Shown here: piece after piece, positions 31,579-43,777 of the stretch
Numbering within the stretch: the first letter of the stretch is position 1
Layout: every line of letters begins with the position of its first letter
Assembly (NCBI GenBank): GCA_036873135.1
Contig: JAPTYO010000026.1
Coordinates: 2,212,001 to 2,276,000 of the forward strand
Length of the DNA: 64,000 nucleotides
Source of the DNA: Clarkia xantiana subsp. parviflora
Taxonomy: Eukaryota; Streptophyta; Magnoliopsida; Myrtales; Onagraceae
Direction: 5' to 3'
Position numbers and translations under genes: made by a program
The notes under the pieces: generated by a model
The model's input: only the letters and a program-made list of their open reading frames with translations
The model's database searches: none
Told to the model about the DNA's origin: nothing

Positions 31579-31590
31579 CTTGGGGGCAAA
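31579..31590 (+). other. Polypurine tract, element A
   Basis: CTTGGGGGCAAA lies directly before the 3' LTR start. Confidence 0.7.
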
Positions 31591-32258
31591 TGATGGGTTT
31601 TGATATAGCCGTTAGTCCCATTAACGGCGACTAAACGGCGAAGTAGGCCCACTGGGCCCCAAACGAGGCTTAGAAGACCAATACGAGGAGTCCCGACAAG
31701 GTCGGTCCCGATATATGAGCTGAACGCTCCCGATGTTATGCCTTTAAGTAGTCCCCAATGTTATGCCTTTGAGTAGGCCCCGATGACATGCCTTTGAGTA
31801 GGCCTCGATATTAAATCCCTGAGAATGCTGGCCCTATCCCGATGACGAGGGGCCCCGAGGGGTGACCAAACGAGATAACTCTGGAGTCCACGACTTCCGT
31901 CGGGACTTGCCGCCAGAGCACGAGGCCGAGAAACACGCCCACTATCAACATAGTGGGAAAGTGGCCGGAAAAAGACGGAACGTGGGCAACTGGACGAGAT
32001 AAACGGAACGTGGCAGTTATCCCAACAGGTAACTGAGGTAACCCCTCCCCTATATAAAGGAAGGAGTTACCTTAGGATTGAGACGTTCACATACACTTAC
32101 ATACTGATACTTGCTTGCCTGCCTCGAGATACTCATTTAAGCATCGGAGAGGGATTCTGGGTCACCGCCCGGTCTATCCCCTTCTTGCATGATTACTTGG
32201 AGCAAAGGAGTTCGGATTTCCGTCAAGGACGTACCGGAGTTCCAACCGTGATCCAACA
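31591..32258 (+). repeat. Element A 3' LTR
   Basis: This 668-bp LTR is full-length relative to 9754-10420, with many scattered substitutions. The TATA box is at 32050-32058 and GCATCGGAGAGGG at 32141-32153. TSD GGACT follows at 32259-32263. Confidence 0.92.
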
Positions 32259-32431
32259 GGACTAAACACATTGATGTGAAATATAATTATGCTAAATCTA
32301 TGGTAAAAGACAATATAATCACTTTAGAATACTCGCCCACTGATGATATGGTGGCGGACCCACTAACTAAACCATTACGTAGAGAGATATTTAAGAAGCA
32401 TGTAAAACTGCTTGGATTGCGTAGGGTTTAA
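32259..32431 (+). pseudogene. Copia RNase H C-terminus
   Basis: The frame completes the copia polyprotein broken at 9753. It reads KHIDVKYNYAKSMV, then PTDDMVADPLTKPL and HVKLLGLRRV before a TAA at 32429-32431. These are the standard last motifs of a copia RNase H domain. The first five bases are the TSD copy of element A. Confidence 0.88.
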
Positions 32432-33524
32432 ATGTGGGCATGTATCTGTGATAACATTTTGATGAATTGTAAGTTACATTTTGGTAATGTGAGAATTGCA
32501 ATTTGAGTTTATGATTCATCGACGTCATAATGTTTGATTACATCGGATTGTACGGTCTATAAACTAAGTCGTAGGATGATGCAATCCTCTACATAAATTA
32601 TGTCGAATGTGGGCATTGCCTTGTCACACGGGCACAGTTGTCTCGTAGGAGAGGTGGACCTCTTCCGTTGCAAAACTGGCTAAGAACCAGTTAGGAAACA
32701 TGGTTATGCAAAATGATCATTTGGTTTCTGTATAACGCGATATGATCTTCATTTTGCACTTTGCCGGTGATGAACTATGTTCGTCATTAAACACATTCTG
32801 GGCCAGATGAATGTCTGCGATAACATCATTGACATATCCCACACCTGACAATGTTCGGGTATGCTATCGACGTGTGCTTCATACTACGCGTGCCACGTTC
32901 GACCACAGGGTCATACTCGATTGTGCTAGATAGAATCCTCACAATTCCGATGGACGCAAACTTCTTCACCTCGAGCGTGTGATTGATCCCGGGTGCATTA
33001 TGAAGAGGCACCCGAAGTATCCTCAGGCTCAATGTTCGCTTCCCGGCGTATGAGCGCAGTGTTGAAGGAAAAGGCCAAGTAACCACGTCTATGGAAACCG
33101 GTTGGGTTTGACTAAGGGTGTGAGCAATGGGGATGGTCAAGTTCACATGTATTTCACCGAATCTTATTCACTAGGTGGCCACCAATCGGATATTAGTTGA
33201 AGGTTGTGAATACTTGTGCGGATGCCCTGGAGAAGTATTCCTATGTGGAAACTGGGCAATTGGAGAATTAACAGTTGACCAAGGATACAGCGCGATACAA
33301 ATTGATATTTTTAACATGTTGATTTGAGATAGGGAATCAACGTTCTGCGGGCGCAACAATACTCCTAACAGATGAGTAGCACGATGCCTGTCGTATCCGA
33401 CGGTCGCACGGCAAACCTCATATGAACTATTCGGAAGCAGGGGCTGGATTAGAAGAGTAGAATGTTGATGCGATTTGGACAACAATACATTAACAGGCAC
33501 TCTCCCATTCCGGCGAGTGGGAGC
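32432..33524. other. Copia 3' noncoding region with polypurine tract
   Basis: About 1.1 kb separates the copia stop from its 3' LTR. I see no convincing coding frame; short frames on the minus strand have no recognisable motifs. The last ten bases, GAGTGGGAGC (33515-33524), are a purine-rich tract directly before TGTTAG and form the probable polypurine tract. Confidence 0.6.
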
Positions 33525-34041
33525 TGTTAGCATATGGAAATTGGGCGACGTAATTAGGAGCCCATTAATATGTATATGTTACCGAAGATATTGTGTAAAT
33601 GTCACATTAGGGTACTTGGGCTTGACCTAAATCCTAATTGACATGAGAGGTCCAACTATTGGGCCTCCCTTATACATGGCCGGCCGAAACATTAGTGTAG
33701 GGGCAAAGTGGATTTTTGTCTACTTTGCACCTCCTATAAATAATGAGTGTTAGGGTTTTCTTAAGGGTAATTCACAATCCCTCCTAAGTGGCGTTTTGAG
33801 AGAAAACTCTCCCCCAAAACAACATAATTTGGCCGAACTATACTGCTACACCAAGGGTGTGCCAATTTGCTTGGAGCAAATAACTCCGGAGGTTCGTCCC
33901 TGCCAAGAATCGATCAGAGGCTTTGCTGTTGAGCTAATACCCCGTAGGAAATCCTTAACAGGAACTTCTACGGGTTCCGTCCGGTGGATCGCGAACTCCC
34001 TCAGCAAGATCCTTGGGACTACGGAAAGGGTTTACGGTATG
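33525..34041 (+). repeat. Copia 3' LTR, left part
   Basis: It starts TGTTAGCATATGG after the polypurine tract and has a TATA box (CTATAAATA, 33734-33742). It is broken at 34041 by element C and completed at 62709-62790, ending in CCAACA, the near inverted match of TGTTAG. The combined length is about 600 bp. The 5' LTR is not in the window. Confidence 0.75.
33734..33742 (+). promoter_or_regulatory. LTR TATA box, copia element
   Basis: CTATAAATA lies about 210 bp into the copia 3' LTR. Confidence 0.5.
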
Positions 34042-34793
34042 TGTTTACACACGATTCTTCTCCGTGGGATTCTTCTTCCCGATCTTCTCCTTGATGGGAT
34101 TCTTCTTCCCGTATCTCCTTCTCCTTTCCTCGCTTACCTGCAAAGGTCTCCGGGGGGTCCCGGTAAGCCCACTCCAAACCTTAATTCAGTGAGAGCTTCT
34201 AGAGAGATTGTAAGCTTAGGGAGAGAGTGATTACCTTCTAATGAGGGGATGAGCTCTGTATTTATAGAGTTTCATTGGACCGCCTCGGTTCCAGTGGTTC
34301 TCTGGTCCGGTTGTGGAAGTTTCGTAATATGAGTTGGCCTTGACCGTAAATAAGGTTACTTTGACCCAGGTTCGACCGTAGATGAGTTTATAATGGCCAA
34401 GTGTAGGTATATGACCTCTAAGGGTAAGCCCCGGGAAAAATATCGTCCGGGGGTTGGGGTCCGGACGAGGGGAACTCTTCCGGACGGATGGGGGATACCC
34501 GAAGGGATACCCCCAAGGCCTTGCTAGTGTTACCCGAGCAAAGGGGAACCTTGTTCGGGTTACCCGAGCTAAGGGGAACCTTGCTCGGGTTACCCGAGCA
34601 AGAGGGACCTTGCTCGGGTTCCCCCCCAGGTGGGCATTCCACTCGGGGTCTTCCCGAGTGGATTTCGCCACTCGGGGTGTTCTCCGGGCCTACGCGATGG
34701 GCCTCGGGTGTCCGTGTTCTAAGTTTCAAATTATATTCGGTTATGGCCAATTTATCGGGTCCGATTAGTTATAGCTTGGGAGTATATCCAACA
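34042..34793 (-). repeat. Element C left LTR (3' LTR in element orientation)
   Basis: The 752-bp LTR has a TATA box on the minus strand at 34259-34267. U3 contains repeated CGGGTTACCCGAGCAAGGGGAA units at 34518-34625 with inverted CCCGAGC/GCTCGGG cores. The minus-strand start is TGTTGGATATAC. Confidence 0.88.
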
Positions 34794-34806
34794 CTTTCCC
34801 CCGAGT
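34794..34806 (-). other. Polypurine tract, element C
   Basis: On the minus strand ACTCGGGGGAAAG sits directly before the 3' LTR. It is identical to the tract of element 1. Confidence 0.7.
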
Positions 34807-36343
34807 CAATGAATTGTTTAACCTTTTCTTGACTCTATTTTCTGCAGAATATCGCCCAAATGGGAAGATAGGCGTACCTTTGTGAAGGTCCCGATCTCTA
34901 TCGAGTTCTCGATACGTGTCGTGATTTTCATCACACTTCTTTTTAGGAAGGCCTTTTGACGATCTCGGCCGTTATCGAGTACTCGAGACGTATTTTGATT
35001 TCAATGCTGTTTTTAGAGAAGCTTAATATATAAACGAAAAAATTATTTTGTTAGATTTAAGCAAGTTAACATTATGTGATAAAATCCTATGAGGATAAGA
35101 ATTACGAGCCGTGGTCTCGTTTTACTTATCCTTCGGACTAGGTCCTATTGTTTATGTCTCCATTAATGGACTTTTGGAGAGAAAATCCATACCATATACT
35201 TTATAAAGCATATATTTGGACACCTTCATTATATTCCCTTCATCTTTTTCTAGAGCATTTTCTCTCCTCCTCCTTTTCTAGAGCATTTCCTCCCTTCTTC
35301 AACCTAGGTTTTCTTCTCCTCCTCTTTATTCAGAATTTCCACCCAATCAACCGAATCAAGTCACCACACTTCATATGCAGCTCTCTTAGGTTTGATTTAG
35401 GGTTGAATTTGTGTTTGCCTTTGTGAGTTTGACCCTAGGCCGGCTGATTTGGAGGTGGCTCGTGGCCTTTAGCTTGGTGGCGGGCGTGGGAGGCACGGCG
35501 GCGGTGACCGGGCTCGGCGGCTATGGCGGGCGGATTCGGTTAGCGCTGCGGGGGCTGACCCTGGACGTGGCTGTGGGCGGTGGCGACGGTGACGGGAGCT
35601 CCCCCCGGCATGGCGGTGTCCTCCAGCTGCTGCCGGTCCTCCGGCGGCTGGTCCATTTCAGACCGGTTTTTTGACCGGTTCGGTTCCATTTCTTCAAAGG
35701 TTCGATTTTCTAGCCTCTCCTCTCTTGTGTGTTCTCCATTGATCATTATAAAAGCCAAGGCCTTGTCATAGATAGCTGAGTTGCTTCATTGTGTATTGTT
35801 GATTGGAAGTGGAAGATTGTCTTTGTTGTTGAGCTTGGGAGATTTTTGAGGTGAGTATTTGGTATAAATATTGCCCCCTTATCAACTTGTTAGGTGTGTG
35901 TTGTTTGGGTGCCTTAGTACCATGCTTAGGTCGTCCCTTGTTTGTATAGATGATATATATTTTTATATAGGATATTTCACTGCTTCCTTTCATTACCTTA
36001 GGTAATGTTGAGATGATTTTATTTGTCCTCCCTTCTAGGGATGTTTTCCATGATTTGTCCACCATAGTCCCTCCCTTTGACAAGTGTATCGTCCATGCAC
36101 GTGTCTTTTGCCACCGTAGTAACAATTTGATATTTGTGCACTTTGGGACGTACCCTTGGGTAGGTTGGTCTTGATGGATTTGAATGGTGGCATGACGGAC
36201 CGCTATATTTTTATAGCGGACCGATTATTTTTTTCTGATGGACCGCCGTTTTTCCTGACGGAACGCTGTTTTTCCTTCCTTTTGCCAAGTTTGCTTTTGG
36301 GTCTTTTGTCGGGCTAAGGAGCGTCGTTCCGTTTCTGCTTCAA
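34807..36343 (+). other. Leader region of the element C antisense gene
   Basis: It holds a TATA-like CTTTATAAAG at 35199-35208, a GC-rich block with GGCGG-type repeats at 35440-35660, and a possible splice donor GAG/GTGAGT near 35848. No convincing coding frame is present. The layout resembles the leader of the B antisense gene. Confidence 0.45.
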
Positions 36344-36584
36344 AATGAGTAATCCTTATTCTCCTAAGGTCTCCCATAGTGACCTTGCCTCTAATGTTCC
36401 CATAGTCCGCTTCTCGCATAAGAGGTTTTTTTATGGGAAGGCGGTTTTCGCATCTTGACCTGAGTCCGGACTATGTCCCTAAGACATCTGATCCCGAGTC
36501 AGACACGGAGGTCGAGTTCCGGCCTATCTTTGAGGATGAGCTGGCCTTTCTTCGTGACCCTGTGTTACCTTTTGAGACCTATAG

Positions 36585-37725
36585 TGTTAGGTTCTAAGTC
36601 TCGGGTCAACGGGCGGTTGACCTAAGCCTTATTCCTCACTAGAGATGTTGCGGATTCGGTGCTCTTGAGTCTTGTCGTCCTAGCCCGTGTCTTTCCGTCT
36701 TTCGCCTTCGCTTCTCTTCTCGCCCTGCAAGAGGGGCAATACCAAGCACGGAGGGGGGGGTGGTGCGTGATGTACCCTCTCCGATGCCTAAGTCAGTACA
36801 GTATTTGTAGAGAGATAAAGCTAGAGAGATGTCAGAGCTAAATTATGCACTTTGCCAAGATGATCAAATGAATGGTGGAGGAGTGGTATTTATAGGCAAT
36901 GGTGTCATTAAGGTGACTTAATGACGTCGTTAACCTTTGAACACACTTAGTTAACATGTAATTGCACGATTAGAACTTTAAAGCATGGAGAGGTGTGTGA
37001 AATATTCTAAGTGCGGGAGTCGGGAAACGGTGCCGGGGCCCTTGGGGCGGATGAAAAATCCGACCCCTAAGGGCAGGGACCGGGTGTCGGAACCTTCCCC
37101 GGTCGGGTCAAGGATCCGACCCCGAGGACTTGGGGTCGGTCGAATGGGCCCGTTCAAACAAGTTTGACCGGGTGGGAGAGGTCTCCAAGTCAAACCAAGT
37201 TTGACTGGGAGCCCCCCCTCCCTTTCCCCTTCCACCCGATCTCTCAATAGAGAGATCGGGTGGGGGGACCCGATCTCTCAGTTGAGAGATCGGGTGGGAG
37301 GACCCGATCTCTCAGTTGAGAGATTGGGTGGGAGAACCCGATCTCTCAGCTGAGAGATCGGGTGGGAGAGGCCTCCCAGTCAAACCAGTTTGACTGGGAG
37401 TCTCTCCCTCCTCCCGATCTATCAGCTGAGAGATCGGGAGGGGGCCACCTCCCAATCTCTCGTCCCCCCGGTCAAACTAAGGTTTGACCGGGTACACCCA
37501 CCAGGTCAAACCTTGGTTTGACCGGGTGCACCCACCCAGTCAAACCTTCGTTTGACCGGGTCGGAAAATTCGGAAATTTGGGCCGGCACGTTTTTTCTGG
37601 TTCTGACCGTTTCTTTTTGTGGGTAACATACTTGGGCCAAAAGTTTCGATTTATAATCATTAACGGGGTGATAAAAATAAAACGATTTGGTAGTCAACGG
37701 GTTCAAATTGGGCGTATATCCATCA
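36585..37725 (-). repeat. Element E left LTR
   Basis: The 1141-bp LTR reads TGTTAGGTTC...TATCCATCA on the plus strand. The TATA box (minus) is at 36888-36896 and CCCTCTCCGATGC at 36775-36787. U3 contains an array of palindromes built on CCCGATCTCTC/GAGAGATCGGG at 37228-37450. Confidence 0.92.
37228..37560. repeat. Palindromic U3 array, element E left LTR
   Basis: At least five near-perfect inverted repeats of CCCGATCTCTC...GAGAGATCGGG occur, with centres AATA, AGTTGA or AGCTGA. They are followed by inverted GTCAAAC/GTTTGAC copies at 37380-37560. Each could fold as a hairpin. The right LTR (44905-45235) carries a similar, shorter series. Confidence 0.85.
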
Positions 37726-38965
37726 CATGCCCCCGAGTCAACCAATGGCATAACCCTTGATTGACTCTAATTTAGGATGGTATGACACGCGCAATTTGAA
37801 GCCGGAATTTTACATTTTGTCGGAATCCTTACTTACCCTTTGGTGTCTGCCTCTGACTCTGCTCCCTGTCTTCTAAGATAGAGGAATTGCATATGTCAGT
37901 ATAGCGCAGACACGCGTCCAAGCACGTGTCCGTCTGGGATGGAAGTAATAAATTCAATATTGTCCTGAGCTCATACTCGGAAAATATATGCATGTTTGGG
38001 GATGCAGAATGAATACGGCTAAATGAGTCCATGCTTCAATTTTATGCCGAGGTAAGCCTAAGTGGAGAAAATTTTTAATTTTGGTCTAAAATTTTTCTAA
38101 GTATAGGATACTTAAAAAACATGCCTATAGGATATTGCCTTGAGTGAACATGGATGTATCATGAACATGAAAAGGTGTACTAGCATACATGCAAGTAGGA
38201 ACAACAAGTATGGGAGTGAGTGTAGACATGCTGCGATTGTAGTCATGAATGTATGCATGAATATATGGCGGCCATGTACATGGACGTCTAAATGTTTGAA
38301 CATACGGGAGTGTGTACGTGGGTATGCATCTGAGTGCAAGCATGAACATGTATGTATGTATGGACGGGTTGTGAGTATAAGCTTGAGTGATGACATTGAT
38401 GTGCCTGTAGGTGTTAATCATGAATATGAGTATAAGCGCAAGGGTGAGAGCATAGACCTCTCCTTTACTTGAGGGTGGGAACTCTGCCACTTGACGACAC
38501 GACATTCCGCCTCCCTCGTACTAACGCGAGCATTGTCCTTTAACCTCTACCTTCGGCGTGTGTATAGCTCTTGATCTTTACCCTTCAATTTGTTCCCCAT
38601 AAAAGTGAGGGTGAAAATGCTTACAAGCTTTCTTCTTACCCGCCGTGAGCGAAGGGGTCTATTGACACGTGTTAAGGGTTGACCTTTCCTTCGGATGTGT
38701 TGGAGCGTTGCTCCATTTGGGGAAGCTAAAAGTTTGCCCCCTTTGTGACGCTCTAGGATTTGTTCCCTTGGATAGGTCTCTTGGGTTGTGGTTTTGCTTC
38801 TGTAACTTGATTGATGTTAAGGTTGCCCCCGTAGTAGGCGTATCTCGCCCCTCCATGAGTAAGGGTCGATCTTTGCGTTGGTCGCTCGTATAGATGACTC
38901 ACTTTTGGGAAGCTTTCTTCTTCAGACAGGGAGACCTTGAAGATCGTTTTCCAAGGTAGTCGGAC
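37726..38965. other. Element E 3' noncoding region with polypurine tract
   Basis: It starts with the polypurine tract (CATGCCCCCGAGT on the plus strand, 37726-37738). The part at 37840-37960 is homologous, in reverse complement, to 61500-61620 of element D, including the sequence around GATAGAGGAATTG. The rest is AT-rich with no convincing gene. Confidence 0.55.
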
Positions 38966-38969
38966 CAAA

Positions 38970-39674
38970 TCTGACTGTCCATTGAATCGAATGAGAGGGA
39001 AGAACCCTCTAGTTCTGCTTATCAGGCCAAGAAATCTTCTAAGTTAGGGAAGGCTGCTAATGCTTCCAGTATGTTCTCATTCCATTATCTTTTCTTTGTG
39101 ATATACTTATGATTGTTCTCATGTTGCTTCCTTCTTGTTGTTAGAGCGTTCTCCCCTGGTTACCGAATGGATTCTTGCGGTGGGCGAGAGTTCAAGTCAA
39201 TCTAAATCCAAGGCGTGGAGACCTGACTCTGAGGTCGGGCCCTCGGCTGCTAGGGAGAAGGAAACCGCGAGAGGCACTCCTTCAAGTGCCCCCTTGCTGA
39301 CTCCCTCTCATGATAAGGAGGTAGTAGTTGAAGAGGCGCCCTCTTTGTTTGACAAAGGGAAACAACCTGTGGCTGGCGATGGGGTGATCATAGGTCTTGA
39401 TGTCTCTTCTCTATCCTCTGCCCCCCAACCGAGGGGCCGAGGCTCAGGTTCATTTCATCTTCATGTAGATTTGATGACTTTTGAAGGTGTCTTTGGCTTT
39501 CCTATGGGTTATGTTATTAACCCCTACGTTGAAGATTTTTCTTTTGGTGATGGGTGTGATCATCGCCTTTCATTGTGGTTCCTTTCTCTTGCCATGGCTC
39601 TAATTAAGATAGCAAATTCTTGCTTGGGAGTTTGGTGGAGACTGTTCTTGAGTTGGCCTCTACTAGTATCGTAG
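38970..39674 (+). pseudogene. Element E antisense-gene fragment with phase-1 intron
   Basis: A frame with SSSAYQAKKSSKLGKAANAS ends at a donor (TTCCA/GTATGT, 39069). The acceptor TTGTTGTTAG/AGCG at 39144 opens a frame of about 170 codons with Ser/Lys-rich sequence and FDKGKQPVAGDG, comparable with LDKGKSVVSS at the start of exon 2 in B. The intron is 76 nt, phase 1. The N-terminal domain and the coiled coil are not seen, so this is a remnant. Confidence 0.5.
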
Positions 39675-39944
39675 TTGTGATCGTTGTGGGGATCGTTTTG
39701 TTATATGCCCTCAATAGTGCTTGTCGTGATTCTTTGCTTCATTGTTGATTTCATGAGATATGGAGGTTGTCTTCATAATGAGAACGTCTCCTACCTAGTA
39801 TCCCCCAGTGGGTTGAAATATAAGTGCCTACCTTTGATGAGCGTATGAAGGGTGTTGTTTTTCCCTTTTTCTTGAATCTCCTTTTGAGGTTGGGTGTTGG
39901 CTCTTTAGGTTTGTGGTGGACTTGATGGTCATTTTGTTTTGTGT

Positions 39945-40075
39945 GGATATGATAACCACCTCTTGGTGTGTGGACATGATAGCCACTTCAGGGTATGTGG
40001 ACATGATAGCCACTTCAGGGTATGTGGACATGATAGCCACTTCAGGGTATGTGGACATGATAGCCACATCATGAT
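39945..40075. repeat. 27-bp tandem array, element E
   Basis: About five copies of a 27-bp unit around TATGTGGACATGATAGCCAC. It is noncoding. Confidence 0.85.
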
Positions 40076-40716
40076 GTATGGAGTTGTGCTTTAGTATTCC
40101 TTTCTCATTGGAGAGCCTTCATTGCTATAGTTGCCTTTTTTTTTTAGGCTATGTTTGTTGGGTTAGGTCCCGATGTCTCGTCTTGTCGGATGTTGTATCC
40201 TTTATGCTCTTTAGATGTCTCATTCATGAGTTGTGCTTGAAGATGTTCAAGTCTCATACGACCATAGGTCACGCGAGGAAGACGTGCTAGACAATAACGT
40301 TTGTCGGAGGTTGCTTTGTGCGACCTGTAAGGCAATTCCTCTTCTTGATGGGTCGAGTTTATTTTGAGAGCCTTGAACTTTGGATTTCATGTCTTTGCTA
40401 TCCTTCTTGGTGGTGTTGGGTTCCTTTGAGATACTTCTCTTGACTTGTGATATGGATGGTAGGATAACTCGTTACTTTTCATGATAACCTCTTGTACTTC
40501 TGTATATGATCATTTGGTCATGGACTTCTCCTTTGTATATGCTTTCCTTTACTTATCTTTCTTTTGTGTTTTCCTTCGCATCATACCTGCCATTTCATCA
40601 TGAACAAACATTATGTGTTCTTCATACAACTTTGCTTTGCAATTATTTTCTCATGGAATCCTTCTTAGTATGGTGCAATGATCTCTTCTAATACCCTTTA
40701 AATGGTATATATGGTA

Positions 40717-41460
40717 CTGTTAGACCAAAGATACGCTCTTGGTGAGCGTCGAATCTGTTCACGAGACAGGCTCTCGGAGGGCACTTAGCGTTTCACAGGA
40801 TAGGCTCCCGGAGGGAAAAAATTAGACCAAAGATACGCTCTTGGTGGGCGTCGAAACTATTCACGAGATACACTCTCGGAGGGCACCAGTAGTTAGACCA
40901 AAGATACACTCTTGGTGGGCGTCGAAACTGTTCACGAGATACGCTCTCGGAGGGCACCAGTAGTTAGACCAAAGATACGCTCTTGGTGGGCGTCGAATCT
41001 GGTAGTTTGAAACCTACCTCAAGATACGCTCTTGGGGGCGTCGAATCTGGTAGTTTGAAATCTACCTCAAGATACGCTCTTGGGGGCGTCGAAGGTCGTA
41101 GTTTTTAGAAACCACTCTCAAGATACGCTCTTGGGGGCGTCGAAGTTCGTAGTTTTTGGAAACCACTCTCAAGATACGCTCTTGGGGGCGTCGAAGTTCG
41201 TAGTTTTTGGAAACCACTCTCAAGATACACTCTTGGGTGCGTCGAAGGTCGTAGTATAGAAACTACTCTCAAGATATGCTCTTGGGGGCGTCGAAGGTCG
41301 TAGTATGAACACTACTCTCAAGATACGCTATTGGGGGCGTCGAATCTGTTCGCGGGATAGGCTCCTGGAGGGCACAGGGTTCGTAGTTTTAGAACTACTC
41401 TCAAGATACGCTCTTGGGGGCGTCGAATGTGTTCGCGGGATTGGCTCCCGGAGGGCTCAA
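40717..41460. repeat. 49-60-bp tandem array, element E 3' region
   Basis: Repeats built on CAAGATACGCTCTTGGGGGCG and CGAAGGTCGTAG form more than ten units, with larger CTCCCGGAGGGC-containing units at the ends. The array is the reverse complement of the D array at 58015-58850. E is minus and D is plus, so in element orientation they are the same array at the same place. Confidence 0.88.
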
Positions 41461-43777
41461 AATATTACTTTACTCTGTGTCCCTTCTCATGTATGGTGCG
41501 TTTTTGGTATGCTTTTCGAGCCTTTACTTGACTTTTCCTTCTATGATATTGCCTGTTACCACGCTTTTTCTTCAATGTGGGAGATCACCTTTCGAGGGCA
41601 ATGTTTGTGTGTTGCCAACTTAGGACGAGTTCGTATAGGGAGTTGAGGATGTTTTCCTCTTATGTGACCTCTTCTAGGAGAAGTGGTATTGCATGTTCTT
41701 GTGATCTTCTGCCTCTAATCTCTTCTTTTACACTTAGGTGGACTACCAAGTACTTATTCGTTTGGTGCCCCCCAAGTTGCTTGATGGTCATACCGCCTTT
41801 CATATTTGGCCGTTGAAGGCCCCTCGTTCATTTTCTTGGTTGGGTACCCCTTATGCTCGGGGCTCCCTTGTCTGCTTGTTTGAATGCGATGAGTGTCCCT
41901 AGTAGGATTTACTCTTTCTCATGCTTGCTTGTTTCAGTCATAGGCATGGTTTGGATAATGCCTTTGTCGGATGTATCTTTAGAGGTTGGGTGGAGAGCTT
42001 TTGCTTTGGTGGGTGGGGGTGATTTCCGTTCTCTTGATAACTAGGATGTGGCAGTGTTTGTATCCTAGGGGTGCTTGTAAATTCTTTCCCCCCCTTCCTT
42101 GTGTTTTTTAGAAAAAACACTTCTACGATGATGATAGAGTAGGAGTAACGTATCTTGGAAGGGATTGTATTTAGGTTGAAAAGCTCTCTCATAAAATGGT
42201 GTCTTGAGTTGTTAATCTCGTAGGTGTGTTTCAGACTAGTCAATCTGATCCATGCTCTTTGCTCGGGCATGGGGGGGTCTGACCGGGCTGTGATAATCTT
42301 CTTGGATTGTTGTGGTACTTAGTGTGCTTTGCCTTTTCCTTTTTATTGGAGTATTCTTCAATGCCTTTATGGAGTGTCACATTGGTCATGCTCCTCCTAC
42401 CTTGAATGTTGATTATAGACTTCCTTTGAATTAGGACTTGAATCTAAAAAGGACGTTTTCCTTTAGGTTTGCAGGTGATGCTCCATGATTTTCCATGGGT
42501 TTGCCCCCGTATTGGCTATTCCTTGTTGGATAACTTCATTAGAGGCTGCCTTTGTATTGCGTACGTATACGTGTTTGAGGTGTGTTGAGCTGACAAGTCC
42601 CTCCTTTTTTATTTTGTCATAACCTTCATTCATCATGTGTTCGGCGTATGGTCTTAAAAGCGGGATATTTTTCTAGTGCCCCTTTTATCGAGGTTCTCCT
42701 CTTGGTGGGATGCCATAGTCAAATGTCTTATCATTTGTAGACAAGGTGGTTGATCAGGATGTGAGTCTAGTGTGAGGTTCGATCTTGAAACCTTACCCCC
42801 CAAGCTTTTGAGCTCTTCGTTGGTTGATCTTGTAAAACTGTTATCATGCCCTAAGGCTCTTGATAGGAGATGTATCTCCTTTTTCATACTCTAGTTGTTG
42901 CACTATCTCTTTTGCTAATCTTGCATCTTTAGAGTTTCTCTCTTGGTGCGTGACTTCAATGACAGGATTTTCTACCGATGTTTGTTCTGTTAGGACTTGT
43001 ATCCTTGGTTGCCTTCCTTTCTTGTGAGATGGTGGAGGAGTGTTTATGAACACTCAAATGTGTCGTACTTGGTAGAGGTATGCGCCTAAACTTTAGGGCG
43101 CTGTCTTGAATCTTCGTGTACCTATCTTTGATGAACATGTTATTCATTGCATATATAATACGGAGTCCAAGGATCTCCGGGTTAGGATCATATTTTGAGA
43201 ACAGAGACATAGTCATCTATTAGATAACCTCTTTATCTACGGAGTTTATTTTTGCAAGGATAAATGCAAGGATACTTGCAAGGATACTTGTAAGGATATG
43301 TGTTCCATCCTTATTCCTGGTTCATTTGCAGTGCCATGTCCCTCCCTTGTAAGGGTAGATGGTTGCCTTGTTGTGTTGTTGGGACTATGTCCCTCCCTTT
43401 GAGCTTTCCTTGGGATGTCCCTTAGTCATGTCCGTGGTGATACGGACTGTATGTGTACATTGCCAGGGTGGATGTTGGAACTCCTATATCCTTGTTGGTC
43501 TGGTATGTATGTCCTCCCTTAGTGCGGTGTATGTCCCTGTTGGGGTACTTGGTTGAATTCCTGCCTCCTTGGAGGTCTTGCCTGTCTATCTGCCCCCAGA
43601 GGGGTGTATGCCCTGGCATCCTGCTGTGTCTGTTTCTGCCTTGGAGGCACAGACTGCTGCCTTCCCTCTGGGGGTGTCCTTTGGTTGTCTCTCCTTTGTT
43701 CTTCTCGCTGCCCTGTTCGAGGGTGCGAGTGGTGTTCTTCTTCTGGGACTTGTTCTTCCTCATGAACTTCTTCTTCT
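41461..43777. other. Element E interior, no recognisable gene
   Basis: Only short, Ser/Lys/Gln-rich open frames occur on the minus strand (42654-43781). They have no capsid, zinc knuckle or enzyme motif, and may be degraded gag or spacer. The phrase GGTGCCCCCCAAG near 41765 is shared with element 1. Confidence 0.45.

Larger units (their letters stand above)
9754..32258 (+). mobile_element. Element A: Tat-lineage Ty3/gypsy element, decayed, split by element B
   Basis: LTRs lie at 9754-10420 and 31591-32258. TSD GGACT occurs at 9749-9753 and 32259-32263. It inserted into the copia RNase H region. The order is PBS, gag, protease, [element B], RT, RNase H, second RNase H, integrase, tandem repeats, antisense gene, PPT, LTR. 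Without B it is about 10.8 kb. Coding regions hold several stops and frameshifts, and the two LTRs differ at many positions by eye, so it is older than B. Confidence 0.93.
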
